Program-made: the position numbers and the translations under genes
Shown: positions 1-5,429 of the stretch, piece after piece
Layout: every line of letters starts with the position of its first letter
How positions within the stretch are numbered: position 1 is the stretch's first letter
The notes under the pieces: generated by a model
What the model saw: the letters and a program-made list of their open reading frames with translations, nothing else
Database searches by the model: none
What the model was told of the DNA's origin: nothing
Assembly (NCBI GenBank): GCA_938008925.1
Contig: CALLIQ010000751.1
Span: forward strand, 1-6,641
Direction: 5' to 3'
Source of the DNA: an uncultured Acidimicrobiales bacterium
Lineage (GTDB): Bacteria > Actinomycetota > Acidimicrobiia > Acidimicrobiales > SZUA-35
DNA: 6,641 nucleotides

Positions 1-872
1 CGCCTCACGCCGACGCAACGCCGCTGCTGATCACCCACGGGTGGCCGGGTTCGGTGATCGAGTTCCACAAGGTGATCGAACCGCTCACGAACCCCACCGC
101 TCACGGCGGCGACGAGGCGGACGCATTCCACGTCGTGTGCCCGTCTCTCCCCGGATTCGGCTTCTCCGGCAAGCCGGAGAGCACGGGCTGGGGTGTCGAG
201 CGGATCGGCGAGGCGTGGGCGATGCTGATGGCACGCCTCGGCTACGGGTCCTACCTCGCCCAAGGCGGCGACTGGGGCTCGGCGGTGACGACGGCCATCG
301 GTGCGCAGGACCCCGACCATTGCGCCGGGATCCACATCACCCTCGCGATGGGCTCGCGGCCGAACTTCGAGGGCGAACCGACGCCAGAGGAACAGCACGC
401 GCTCGAACGCATCGGCTTCTACCAGCAGTGGGACTCCGGCTACTCCACGCAACAGCGCACCCGGCCCCAAACCGTCGGCTACGGCCTCGTCGATTCGCCG
501 AGCGGACTGGCGGCCTGGGTACTCGAGAAGTTCTGGGCCTGGACCGATTGCGACGGCCACCCCGAGAACGTGCTCGGACGTGACGAGCTGCTCGACAACC
601 TGATGCTCTATTGGCTCCCGGCCACCGGCGCATCGTCGGCCCGCATCTACTGGGAGAGCTTCGGTTCCATTCGCGATGACGTCGTGCAGGTTCCGACCGG
701 CGTGACGGTCCACCCCAAGGAGATCGTCCCGCCGATCCGGAACTGGATGGAGCCCCGGTACCCCAACATCACGTACTGGAACGAACAGCCCGCGGGCGGC
801 CACTTCGCCGCCTTCGAACAGCCCGAGATGTTCGTCCAGGACATTCGGGCCTGGGCTGCGTCGCTCGCTTGA
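1..872 (+). CDS. Epoxide hydrolase, alpha/beta-hydrolase fold (5' end missing)
   Basis: This is the C-terminal 289 residues of an epoxide hydrolase of the microsomal/juvenile-hormone type; the first whole codon is at base 3. Such enzymes open an epoxide with water through an ester on an aspartate. Visible motifs are the HGWPGS oxyanion-hole motif (His codon at 36), the nucleophile Asp in GGDWGS (codon 270), the family block around YSTQQRTRPQT followed by YGLVDSP, the acid Glu in HPKEI (codon 720) and the base His in GGHFAAFEQPE (codon 801). The acid-to-base distance of 27 residues equals that of mammalian microsomal epoxide hydrolase (Glu404/His431), as I recall it. Compared with about 390 residues usual for the family, about 100 N-terminal residues lie outside the window. 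The last bases overlap the start of the transporter gene, so the two are probably co-transcribed. All catalytic residues are present. The substrate cannot be told; detoxification or catabolism of a hydrophobic epoxide is inference. Confidence 0.92.
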   Translation, partial: PHADATPLLITHGWPGSVIEFHKVIEPLTNPTAHGGDEADAFHVVCPSLPGFGFSGKPESTGWGVERIGEAWAMLMARLGYGSYLAQGGDWGSAVTTAIGAQDPDHCAGIHITLAMGSRPNFEGEPTPEEQHALERIGFYQQWDSGYSTQQRTRPQTVGYGLVDSPSGLAAWVLEKFWAWTDCDGHPENVLGRDELLDNLMLYWLPATGASSARIYWESFGSIRDDVVQVPTGVTVHPKEIVPPIRNWMEPRYPNITYWNEQPAGGHFAAFEQPEMFVQDIRAWAASLA

Positions 873-2050
873 GCGAACCGCCCCTCACCGACGGACCCAA
901 GGGCTGGCAGGTCGTCGCCGCCACGTTTCTGTCGACCTTCACCGTCTTCGGCGTCGCCTACAGCTTCGGCGCGTTCTTCGCCCCGATGGCCGAAGAGTTC
1001 GACACGAAACGCAGCGCGACTGCGTTCTTCTTCGCGGTCACCACGTTCCTCTACTTCTTGCTCGGCGTGTTCAGCGGGCGCATCGCTGACCGAATCGGAC
1101 CGCGTCGGGTAATGCTCGCCGGCGCCGTGGCCATGTCGATCGGGCTCGCGCTCACCTCTCAGGTGCAGTCGATCTGGGTCGGCTACCTCACCTACGGAAT
1201 CGGCGTGGGAATCGGCGTCGCCTGCGCCTACGTCCCGATGGTCGCCACCGTCGGAGGCTGGTTCGAGCGGAAGCGCACGACGGCGCTCGGCGTCGCCGTC
1301 GCCGGCATCGGGGTCGGCACGCTCGTCGTGTCGCCCACCGCCGAGTGGCTCGTCGATCGCTATGGCTGGCGAGACACCTATCTCATGTACGCCGTGGCCG
1401 TCGCGGTGTTGTTGTCGATTGCCTCGTTCGGCGCCCACCGCCCACCGCCCCAACCGGGTGGCGACATCACCGACCCACCGGCGCTGTCGGAAACGATCGG
1501 TCGGTCTCGCCCGTTCTGGACGCTGTACGCCGCATCCATCTTCATGACGATGGCGCTCTTCGTGCCGTTCGTGTTCATGTCGGACTACATGACCGAGCGG
1601 TCGGTCGACGGGTCATCCGGATTGATCGTCGGGATCATCGGCCTCTCCTCGGTGGCGGGTCGCCTGGGTCTCGGAGCGCTCGCGGCGAAGGTCGAAGTCA
1701 TCACGATCTACATCGCCTCGTTCTTCGTGCTCGGGTCGAGCTTTCTCATCTGGATGGTCGCCGGCGACAGCTACGCGCTGCTCGTCGTGTTCGCGGTCGT
1801 GCTCGGCGTCGCCTATGGCGGCTTCATCGCGCTCTCCCCCGCGGTCGCAGCCCAGATCTTCGGAACGATCGGGCTCGGAGGCGTGCTCGGTGCGCTGTAC
1901 ACCGCGGCCGGAATCGGCGGTCTGATCGGCCCGCCACTCATGGGAGCGCTCATCGACGGTGCCGGCTACCAGACGACCATCGCAGCGTCGCTCGCTTGCG
2001 GGCTCGTGGCGGCCATGATTCTGTTGCCACTGCGCTCACTGCGCGCGTGA
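869..2050 (+). CDS. Major facilitator superfamily transporter, monocarboxylate-transporter-like
   Basis: This 393-residue polytopic membrane protein has the 12-helix layout of the major facilitator superfamily. The first helix starts near residue 13 (after GPKGW). Motif A, GRIADRIGPRR, lies at residues 70-80 in the loop between helices 2 and 3. A hydrophilic central loop follows near residues 190-210 (proline-rich, PPPQPGG), then six more helices. The N-terminal GWxVV...GVAYSFGAFF pattern and the glycine-rich helices 4-5 resemble the monocarboxylate/oxalate-formate branch; this assignment is by motif only. The start is TTG at 869, which shares TTGA with the hydrolase stop. It is preferred because the next in-frame ATG (near residue 40) would remove helix 1. 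No clear ribosome binding site is seen, which fits translational coupling. Uptake of an organic acid or efflux of a hydrolase-related compound is inferred from the operon only. Confidence 0.9.
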   Translation: MSEPPLTDGPKGWQVVAATFLSTFTVFGVAYSFGAFFAPMAEEFDTKRSATAFFFAVTTFLYFLLGVFSGRIADRIGPRRVMLAGAVAMSIGLALTSQVQSIWVGYLTYGIGVGIGVACAYVPMVATVGGWFERKRTTALGVAVAGIGVGTLVVSPTAEWLVDRYGWRDTYLMYAVAVAVLLSIASFGAHRPPPQPGGDITDPPALSETIGRSRPFWTLYAASIFMTMALFVPFVFMSDYMTERSVDGSSGLIVGIIGLSSVAGRLGLGALAAKVEVITIYIASFFVLGSSFLIWMVAGDSYALLVVFAVVLGVAYGGFIALSPAVAAQIFGTIGLGGVLGALYTAAGIGGLIGPPLMGALIDGAGYQTTIAASLACGLVAAMILLPLRSLRA

Positions 2051-2062
2051 GCACCAGCAAAC

Positions 2063-2068
2063 GGAGGG
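2063..2068 (+). promoter_or_regulatory. Shine-Dalgarno sequence of the small exported protein gene
   Basis: GGAGGG lies six bases before the ATG at 2075. It is the best ribosome binding site in the window and supports that start over the in-frame GTG codons inside the downstream 18-bp repeat. Confidence 0.8.
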
Positions 2069-2074
2069 AACCCC

Positions 2075-2566
2075 ATGATCATTCGTTCTTCGCGAGCCAC
2101 CCGTCGTTCGAGAACAGTGCTGACATCGAAAACAGTGCTGACTTCGAGAACCGTGCTGACCGCGGTCGCTGTCCTCACCTTGGTGGGCACCTCGTGCGGG
2201 GCCATCACCGGCAGCGACTCGTCGACCGCGTCAGCCGTGCCGGTCCAACAGGCGACGGGTTCGCCCGAGCAGCTCTGCGCCGCCGCAGCTGAGTTCGCCG
2301 GTCCGCTCACGACCGCCGCTGATCTCGCTGTGCTTGCCGACACGAAGGTCGCGTACCTCACCGCCGCCCGAGCCGCTGCCCCCGCCGAGTGGGTGGACAA
2401 CATCGACATCATCATCCCGGCGTGGGAGACCCTCGTCGAGGTGATCGCAGCCGCCGACGGCGACCCATCACGGATCGATTTCGACAAGTTCCGAGCCGAC
2501 TTCGCCGACGCGACGGCGAACGACGCGGCCCTCGATGCGTACGTCGCCAGCCGCTGTACCGGCTGA
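2075..2566 (+). CDS. Small secreted protein or lipoprotein of unknown function with repetitive signal peptide
   Basis: This 163-residue protein is not assigned to a named family. Residues 1-13 are strongly basic. Residues 12-29 are three copies of a hexapeptide (SRTVLT, SKTVLT, SRTVLT). Residues 27-40 form a hydrophobic stretch ending at Cys41 in VGTSCGA. That Cys could be a lipid-attachment site, but the -3 residue is Gly rather than Leu/Val/Ile, so the lipobox is imperfect and a plain signal peptide or anchor is possible. The mature part begins with a Ser/Thr-rich linker (about 45-62) and continues as an Ala-rich, acidic, probably all-helical domain. It has Cys68 and Cys161, which could form a disulfide outside the cell. 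The gene starts 24 bases after the transporter stop with a strong ribosome binding site, so it is likely the last gene of the hydrolase-transporter operon, ahead of the terminator at 2628. A role as an extracytoplasmic partner of the transporter is possible but not shown. Confidence 0.75.
   Translation: MIIRSSRATRRSRTVLTSKTVLTSRTVLTAVAVLTLVGTSCGAITGSDSSTASAVPVQQATGSPEQLCAAAAEFAGPLTTAADLAVLADTKVAYLTAARAAAPAEWVDNIDIIIPAWETLVEVIAAADGDPSRIDFDKFRADFADATANDAALDAYVASRCTG
2107..2160 (+). repeat. 18-bp tandem repeat, three copies, within the signal peptide coding region
   Basis: Three adjacent 18-base units lie at 2107-2124, 2125-2142 and 2143-2160. All share the core TCGARAAC(A/C)GTGCTGAC apart from one to three substitutions. 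Since 18 is a multiple of 3, copy changes stay in frame and add or remove the hexapeptide S(R/K)TVLT at the border of the basic and hydrophobic parts of the signal peptide. Confidence 0.95.
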
Positions 2567-2627
2567 TTCCGATTCGTCGGTACCCGGTGTCGTGTCGGGT
2601 CGCCGATGAGCTACATTCTCAGGTGTT

Positions 2628-2680
2628 CGTTGGTGGGGGGCCTTCCCTCCGCTCCTCGCCAACGGACTCTTTCTCTTTTT
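2628..2680 (+). terminator. Rho-independent terminator after the hydrolase-transporter-lipoprotein unit
   Basis: An uninterrupted 14-bp stem is formed by 2628-2641 and 2651-2664. It has eleven Watson-Crick pairs and three G-U pairs, with a nine-base loop (2642-2650). A pyrimidine tract follows from 2668 and ends in five T at 2676-2680. It lies 62 bases after the stop at 2566 and 75 bases before pyk. The simplest reading is termination of the upstream operon. If the pyk promoter lies before it (a weak TACATT box is at 2612-2617), it would instead act as an attenuator in the pyk leader. Confidence 0.8.
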
Positions 2681-2687
2681 GAGGACC

Positions 2688-2728
2688 TGTTCAGCGTCGC
2701 ACTGGTCCCGGCTGCAACCTGCTGAACA
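2688..2728 (+). repeat. 8-bp inverted repeat in the pyk upstream region
   Basis: TGTTCAGC at 2688-2695 pairs perfectly with GCTGAACA at 2721-2728 across a 25-base interval. It sits between the terminator and the pyk ribosome binding site. It could be an RNA stem in the 5' leader or a pair of operator half-sites. No riboswitch class is recognised. Confidence 0.55.
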
Positions 2729-2746
2729 CGATCGACTCATAGGGGA

Positions 2747-2760
2747 AATGCGCAATGCGC
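2747..2760 (+). repeat. 7-bp tandem duplication containing the pyk start codon
   Basis: AATGCGC occurs twice in a row, at 2747-2753 and 2754-2760. It gives two ATG codons seven bases apart, at 2748 and 2755, in different frames. Only the second opens pyk. The AGGGGA ribosome binding site (2741-2746) is eight bases from the second ATG but almost touches the first, so the second is favoured. The first would give a 17-codon frame ending at 2801. Confidence 0.85.
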
Positions 2761-4185
2761 CGTACGAAAATCGTCGCGACCATCGGTCCGGCCTCGGATG
2801 ATCCGACAACGCTGCGTTCGATGATCAACGCCGGCATGGACGTGGCCCGCATCGGGCTCGCCCACGGCACGCTCGATGAGCATCTCGCCAAGTACGCACG
2901 CATTCGAGCTGCGGCCGAAGACGTCGGTGTTCCGGTCGGGATCCTCGCGGATCTCCCCGGCCCGAAGGTCCGTTGTGCCCCCTTCCCCGATGGCGGCGTC
3001 GTCTTCGGCGATGGCGACGAGGTGCACTTCGTTTCCGGCGAGTCCTCGAGCTCACTGACAACGATCTCGACCGACTACGACCACCTCATCGACGATGTCG
3101 AGGTCGGCGATCAACTCGCCCTCGGCGACGGCAACATCTCCTTCGTCGTCGACTCCAAGAGCGGCGACAAGCTCCACGCCAGGGTCGTTCGAGGATCCCG
3201 GGTGCAGGGTCGCCCTGGCCTGCAGGTTCCCTCCGATCGGCTCCGCATCACCACGCCGACCCAGGAAGACCTTCGCTTCGCCGATGCGTTCATCGAAGCC
3301 GGGGTCGACATGTTGGCCGTGTCGTTCGTGCGCAGCGGTCACGACGTCCGCTCGCTCGGCACCGAGCCGAACCCGCGGGGCCCGATGGTCGTCGCAAAGA
3401 TCGAGACCCGAGCAGCGGTCGAGAATCTGGAAGGCATCATCTCGGCCTCCGGCGCGGTGATGGTGGCTCGAGGTGACCTCGGCGTCGACTACCCGATCTC
3501 CGAACTCCCCCACCTGCAAAAACACATCATTCAGCGATGCATCGCCCGAGGCCTGCCGGTGATCACGGCGACTCAGATGCTCGAGTCGATGGTGTACTCG
3601 CCGACGCCCACTCGGGCGGAGGCGTCCGATGTCGCGAACGCCGTGTTCGACGGCACGAGCTCGGTGATGTTGTCCGGCGAGACAGCGATCGGTGTCGATC
3701 CCGTCAACTCGGTGGCGACGATGGCCGAGATCGCAGCCCGCACCGACGTCGAGTTCCCCCACGACGACTGGGTCGACAGTGTCAGTTCGGTGCGCGAAAG
3801 CGAAGGCAACATCGATCCCGGAGCGCTCACCACCGATTCGATCACCATGGCGGCCCAGCGCGTCGCCTCCCAGGTCAGCGCCAAGGCGATCCTGTGTCTC
3901 TCTCGAACTGGCTACACCGTCCGCTCGGTGAGCCGCTTCCGTCCCGCCGTGCCGATCATCGGCTTCAGCCCCGACCAACGGGCCGTTCACCAGCTCTCGC
4001 TGAGCTGGGGGTCGACCGGTGTGCACACCGAAGAGCGCACAGCGTCGCGCGACATGATCAACGACGCGCTCGCCCACGCCCTCACCCTGCCGTGGATGCA
4101 CCCCGGCGACCGCGTCGTCGTGATCTCGGGCAACTCGACCGCGACACGGGCCACCGACACCCTCCGCGTCATGTACCTGACGTGA
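2755..4185 (+). CDS. pyk: Pyruvate kinase, K+-independent type by sequence
   Basis: This 476-residue cytoplasmic enzyme transfers phosphate from phosphoenolpyruvate to ADP, the last step of glycolysis. The N-terminal strand TKIVATIGPAS begins the barrel. The inserted B domain spans roughly residues 71-165. The signature VVAKIETRAAV carries Lys215 and metal ligand Glu217. ARGDLG gives metal ligand Asp241, and ATQMLESM gives Thr273. The spacings 217-241-273 match rabbit muscle Glu272-Asp296-Thr328. The block TRAEASDVANAVFDG...MLSGETAIG is intact, and a C-terminal regulatory domain starts near residue 355. The usual potassium ligands are changed: RLNFSHG is RIGLAHG (Gly34 and Ala36 replace Asn and Ser) and DTKGPE is DLPGPK (Leu67 and Lys71 replace Thr and Glu). 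A Lys at the last position is the recognised mark of K+-independent enzymes. The start is ATG 2755 with AGGGGA eight bases before. It appears to be a single-gene unit behind a terminator. Function is confident; the cation behaviour is inferred. Confidence 0.96.
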   Translation: MRRTKIVATIGPASDDPTTLRSMINAGMDVARIGLAHGTLDEHLAKYARIRAAAEDVGVPVGILADLPGPKVRCAPFPDGGVVFGDGDEVHFVSGESSSSLTTISTDYDHLIDDVEVGDQLALGDGNISFVVDSKSGDKLHARVVRGSRVQGRPGLQVPSDRLRITTPTQEDLRFADAFIEAGVDMLAVSFVRSGHDVRSLGTEPNPRGPMVVAKIETRAAVENLEGIISASGAVMVARGDLGVDYPISELPHLQKHIIQRCIARGLPVITATQMLESMVYSPTPTRAEASDVANAVFDGTSSVMLSGETAIGVDPVNSVATMAEIAARTDVEFPHDDWVDSVSSVRESEGNIDPGALTTDSITMAAQRVASQVSAKAILCLSRTGYTVRSVSRFRPAVPIIGFSPDQRAVHQLSLSWGSTGVHTEERTASRDMINDALAHALTLPWMHPGDRVVVISGNSTATRATDTLRVMYLT

Positions 4186-4230
4186 CCTGAGCTGACCTGA
4201 GCTGATCTGAGCTCCCGACCTGACCTGAGC
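4183..4230 (+). repeat. 10-bp direct repeats TGACCTGAGC at the end of pyk
   Basis: Three adjacent copies lie at 4183-4192, 4193-4202 and 4203-4212 (the last reads TGATCTGAGC). A fourth exact copy lies at 4221-4230 after an 8-bp spacer. The pyk stop codon is the first three bases of copy one. The 10-bp period puts the copies on one face of the helix. Half of the pyk-to-DUF4214 gap is made of this array. Confidence 0.92.
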
Positions 4231-4246
4231 TCCCTCTCGGGGGTTT
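4212..4246 (+). terminator. Possible weak terminator after pyk
   Basis: CTCCCGA (4212-4218) can pair with TCGGGGG (4237-4243), with one G-U pair and an 18-base loop, followed by only three T. The long loop and short T run make this a weak candidate. No better terminator is seen between pyk and the next gene. Confidence 0.3.
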
Positions 4247-4249
4247 CCC

Positions 4250-4281
4250 GACCCACGGCGTAGGTCGAACCTCCCGTGGTC
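4250..4281 (+). repeat. Nested inverted repeat upstream of the DUF4214 gene
   Basis: CCACGG (4253-4258) pairs with CCGTGG (4274-4279). Inside it AGGT (4262-4265) pairs with ACCT (4269-4272) around a CGA loop. Two more outer pairs (4250-4251 with 4280-4281) form if C4252 is bulged. There is no T run after it, so it is more likely an operator or a leader hairpin than an intrinsic terminator. It lies 31 bases before the proposed GTG start. Confidence 0.5.
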
Positions 4282-4311
4282 GTCGGCCACTGAGGGTGAG
4301 ACCATGGACGG

Positions 4312-5151
4312 GTGCGGCATCTCTTCGTCATGCGACCTCTCCGGCTGTGCGCCCTCGCGCTTGCGATGGCGACCTCGGCCGTGGCTGCGGTCTCAGCCAC
4401 CCCGACACCGGCGGCAGCGCAGGCCAGCGTCTCTTGCCCCGCGATGACCGACTCGATCGATCGGCTGTACTCCGCCTACTTCCTGCGTGCCCCCGAGGGT
4501 GCCGGGTTCGAGTTCTGGGCGGATGAGTACGCCAGCGGGCGCTGGAACCTCGAGCGGATGTCGGACTTCTTCGCCACGTCCGACGAGTTCAACAGCTTGT
4601 ACGCGAGCCTGACCAACGCCGAGTTCGTCGACCTCGTGTATCGCAACGTGCTCGGCCGAGCCCCCGAGTCCGAGGGCTTTCAGTTCTGGGTCGGCCAGCT
4701 CGATGCCGGAGCCTTCACGCGCGGCTCGGTGATGATCCGCTTCTCCGAGTCGAAGGAATACGTCACGGTCACCGGCACGGAACCGCCGCTCGCCGGCTAC
4801 TTCTCGTGGTACCCGGCCGGCACGGCGTGGACCTGCGCAAACGGCAGCTTCGCCGCACCCGCCGATCAGCGCCACGTCGACGTCTTTGGACTCAACCGAG
4901 GGTCGTCGGGCCAGAGCTGGGCTGCGTGGCTCGTCGACACGGCTGGCACCCGGCAGGAGAACCTCCTCAGCCGGTCGCTGCCCGCTCGGAGCTTCGCCTT
5001 CTTCTGGAGCGCCGATCTCGTCGATCCTGCGCCCGCAGCACCGATCGGGGCGATCGAGATCGTCGCCGACTCGTCGGTGACGAGCGTTGTCGTACGGTCG
5101 CCTCAGGCGCTGCCCGTCGATCGCGCCGACTGGAGCACGATCGGCGGCTGA
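4312..5151 (+). CDS. Secreted protein with two DUF4214 repeats
   Basis: This 279-residue protein has an N-terminal signal peptide: basic residues at 2-11, a hydrophobic stretch at about 12-29, and a likely cleavage after AQA at residue 38. Two similar repeats follow, at about 49-93 and 106-150, with a 57-residue period. They align Tyr53/Tyr110, the GF-FW pair ending at Trp69/Trp126, and the final SDEF/SKEY. The second, FVDLVYRNVLGRAPESEGFQFWVGQLDAG in pattern, is a clear DUF4214 unit; the first is more diverged. The rest (about 155-279) is probably beta-rich and unassigned. DUF4214 is common in exported proteins and S-layer- or protease-like multidomain proteins, but its function is not established. 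The start is uncertain: GTG 4312 gives the longest form, while ATG 4330 gives an equally good signal peptide, and neither has a clear ribosome binding site. The last 49 bases overlap the convergent HTH gene. Confidence 0.82.
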   Translation: MRHLFVMRPLRLCALALAMATSAVAAVSATPTPAAAQASVSCPAMTDSIDRLYSAYFLRAPEGAGFEFWADEYASGRWNLERMSDFFATSDEFNSLYASLTNAEFVDLVYRNVLGRAPESEGFQFWVGQLDAGAFTRGSVMIRFSESKEYVTVTGTEPPLAGYFSWYPAGTAWTCANGSFAAPADQRHVDVFGLNRGSSGQSWAAWLVDTAGTRQENLLSRSLPARSFAFFWSADLVDPAPAAPIGAIEIVADSSVTSVVVRSPQALPVDRADWSTIGG

Positions 5152-5348
5152 TCCGCTGGATCGGGGACGAAGACATCCTCGATCGCCTGGCCGAATGCCG
5201 CTGCGATCTTGAACGCGAGCGGAAGACTCGGGTCGTACTTGCCCGCCTCGATGGCGTGCACGGTCTGACGCGAGACCCCCAACGCCGTGGCCAGCTGCGC
5301 TTGGGTCAACTCATGCTCGGCCCGCAAGACCCGAAGCCGGTTCTTCAC
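5103..5348 (-). CDS. XRE-family helix-turn-helix transcriptional regulator
   Basis: This 81-residue protein is almost all one HTH_3 domain. Residues 16-23 (QAQLATAL) form the first helix of the motif, GVS the turn, and 27-34 (RQTVHAIE) the recognition helix. AGKYDPSLPLAFKIAAAFGQAIEDVF, the usual continuation, completes the domain near residue 62. The last 19 residues are a Pro/Ser-rich tail. Small regulators of this YozG-like shape often accompany a membrane protein, and here one lies directly upstream. The start is GTG 5348-5346 with GGGGA five bases before it; no other start is available because the upstream frame is open through the repeat array but has no start codon. The GTG shares GTGA with the stop of a small frame in the repeats, so translational coupling is likely. 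The 3' end overlaps the DUF4214 gene by 49 bases. Probable DNA-binding autoregulator; its target is inferred, not shown. Confidence 0.88.
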   Translation of the reverse strand: MKNRLRVLRAEHELTQAQLATALGVSRQTVHAIEAGKYDPSLPLAFKIAAAFGQAIEDVFVPDPADQPPIVLQSARSTGSA

Positions 5349-5419
5349 CGTTTCCCCATCGGTCGCTCGCCCATCGGTCGCTCGCTCTTCGGTGAAGCGA
5401 TCATCGGTAAAGCGATCAT
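5345..5419 (-). CDS. Putative 24-residue coupling peptide encoded by the 15-bp repeats
   Basis: An ATG at 5419-5417 overlaps the stop of the membrane protein gene (ATGA). The frame runs 24 codons to TGA at 5347-5345, which overlaps the GTG start of the HTH gene (GTGA). The peptide is made of five-residue units: MIALP, MIASP, KSERP, MGERP, MGKR. It has no ribosome binding site of its own, so translation would depend on ribosomes finishing the membrane protein. Whether it makes a useful peptide, only carries ribosomes to the HTH gene, or is chance is unknown. Confidence 0.35.
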   Translation of the reverse strand: MIALPMIASPKSERPMGERPMGKR

Positions 5420-5429
5420 CGGTACCGCA
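5355..5429. repeat. Five 15-bp tandem repeats between the membrane protein and HTH genes
   Basis: Units lie at 5355-5369, 5370-5384, 5385-5399, 5400-5414 and 5415-5429. The first two are identical (CCCATCGGTCGCTCG). Units 4 and 5 share ATCATCGGT, and unit 3 is intermediate. Every unit has (A/T)TCGGT at the same place, four of five with ATCGGT. On the minus strand those four each carry an ATG in the same frame. The array reaches from the last codons of the membrane protein to six bases before the HTH start codon, and it fills the whole gap. Neither of the two open minus-strand frames has a stop inside it. Confidence 0.95.

Noticed and set aside
647..1453. A 268-codon open frame on the minus strand across the hydrolase-transporter junction.
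   Set aside because: It is antisense to two well-supported genes and its product is Arg/Asp/Glu/His-rich without any recognisable domain.
1345..2292. A 315-codon plus-strand frame overlapping the transporter end and the small exported protein.
   Set aside because: It is an Arg-rich shadow frame. The transporter frame shows clear membrane helices, and the next gene has its own ribosome binding site.
2688..2754. Known riboswitch ahead of pyk.
   Set aside because: Only one simple stem is visible, with no conserved core of any riboswitch class that I can recognise.
4304..4306. ATG 4304 as start of the gene after pyk; it has GAGGG suitably placed before it.
   Set aside because: It is in a different frame from the DUF4214 protein and would give only a short Arg-rich peptide.
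3052..4320. A 422-codon open frame on the minus strand opposite pyk.
   Set aside because: It is antisense to a clear pyruvate kinase with all catalytic motifs. Its translation is low-complexity Arg/His/Asp/Gly-rich, as expected from GC-rich codon shadow.
5355..5429. CRISPR array.
   Set aside because: The units are 15 bp and directly adjacent with no spacers, and no cas genes are nearby.
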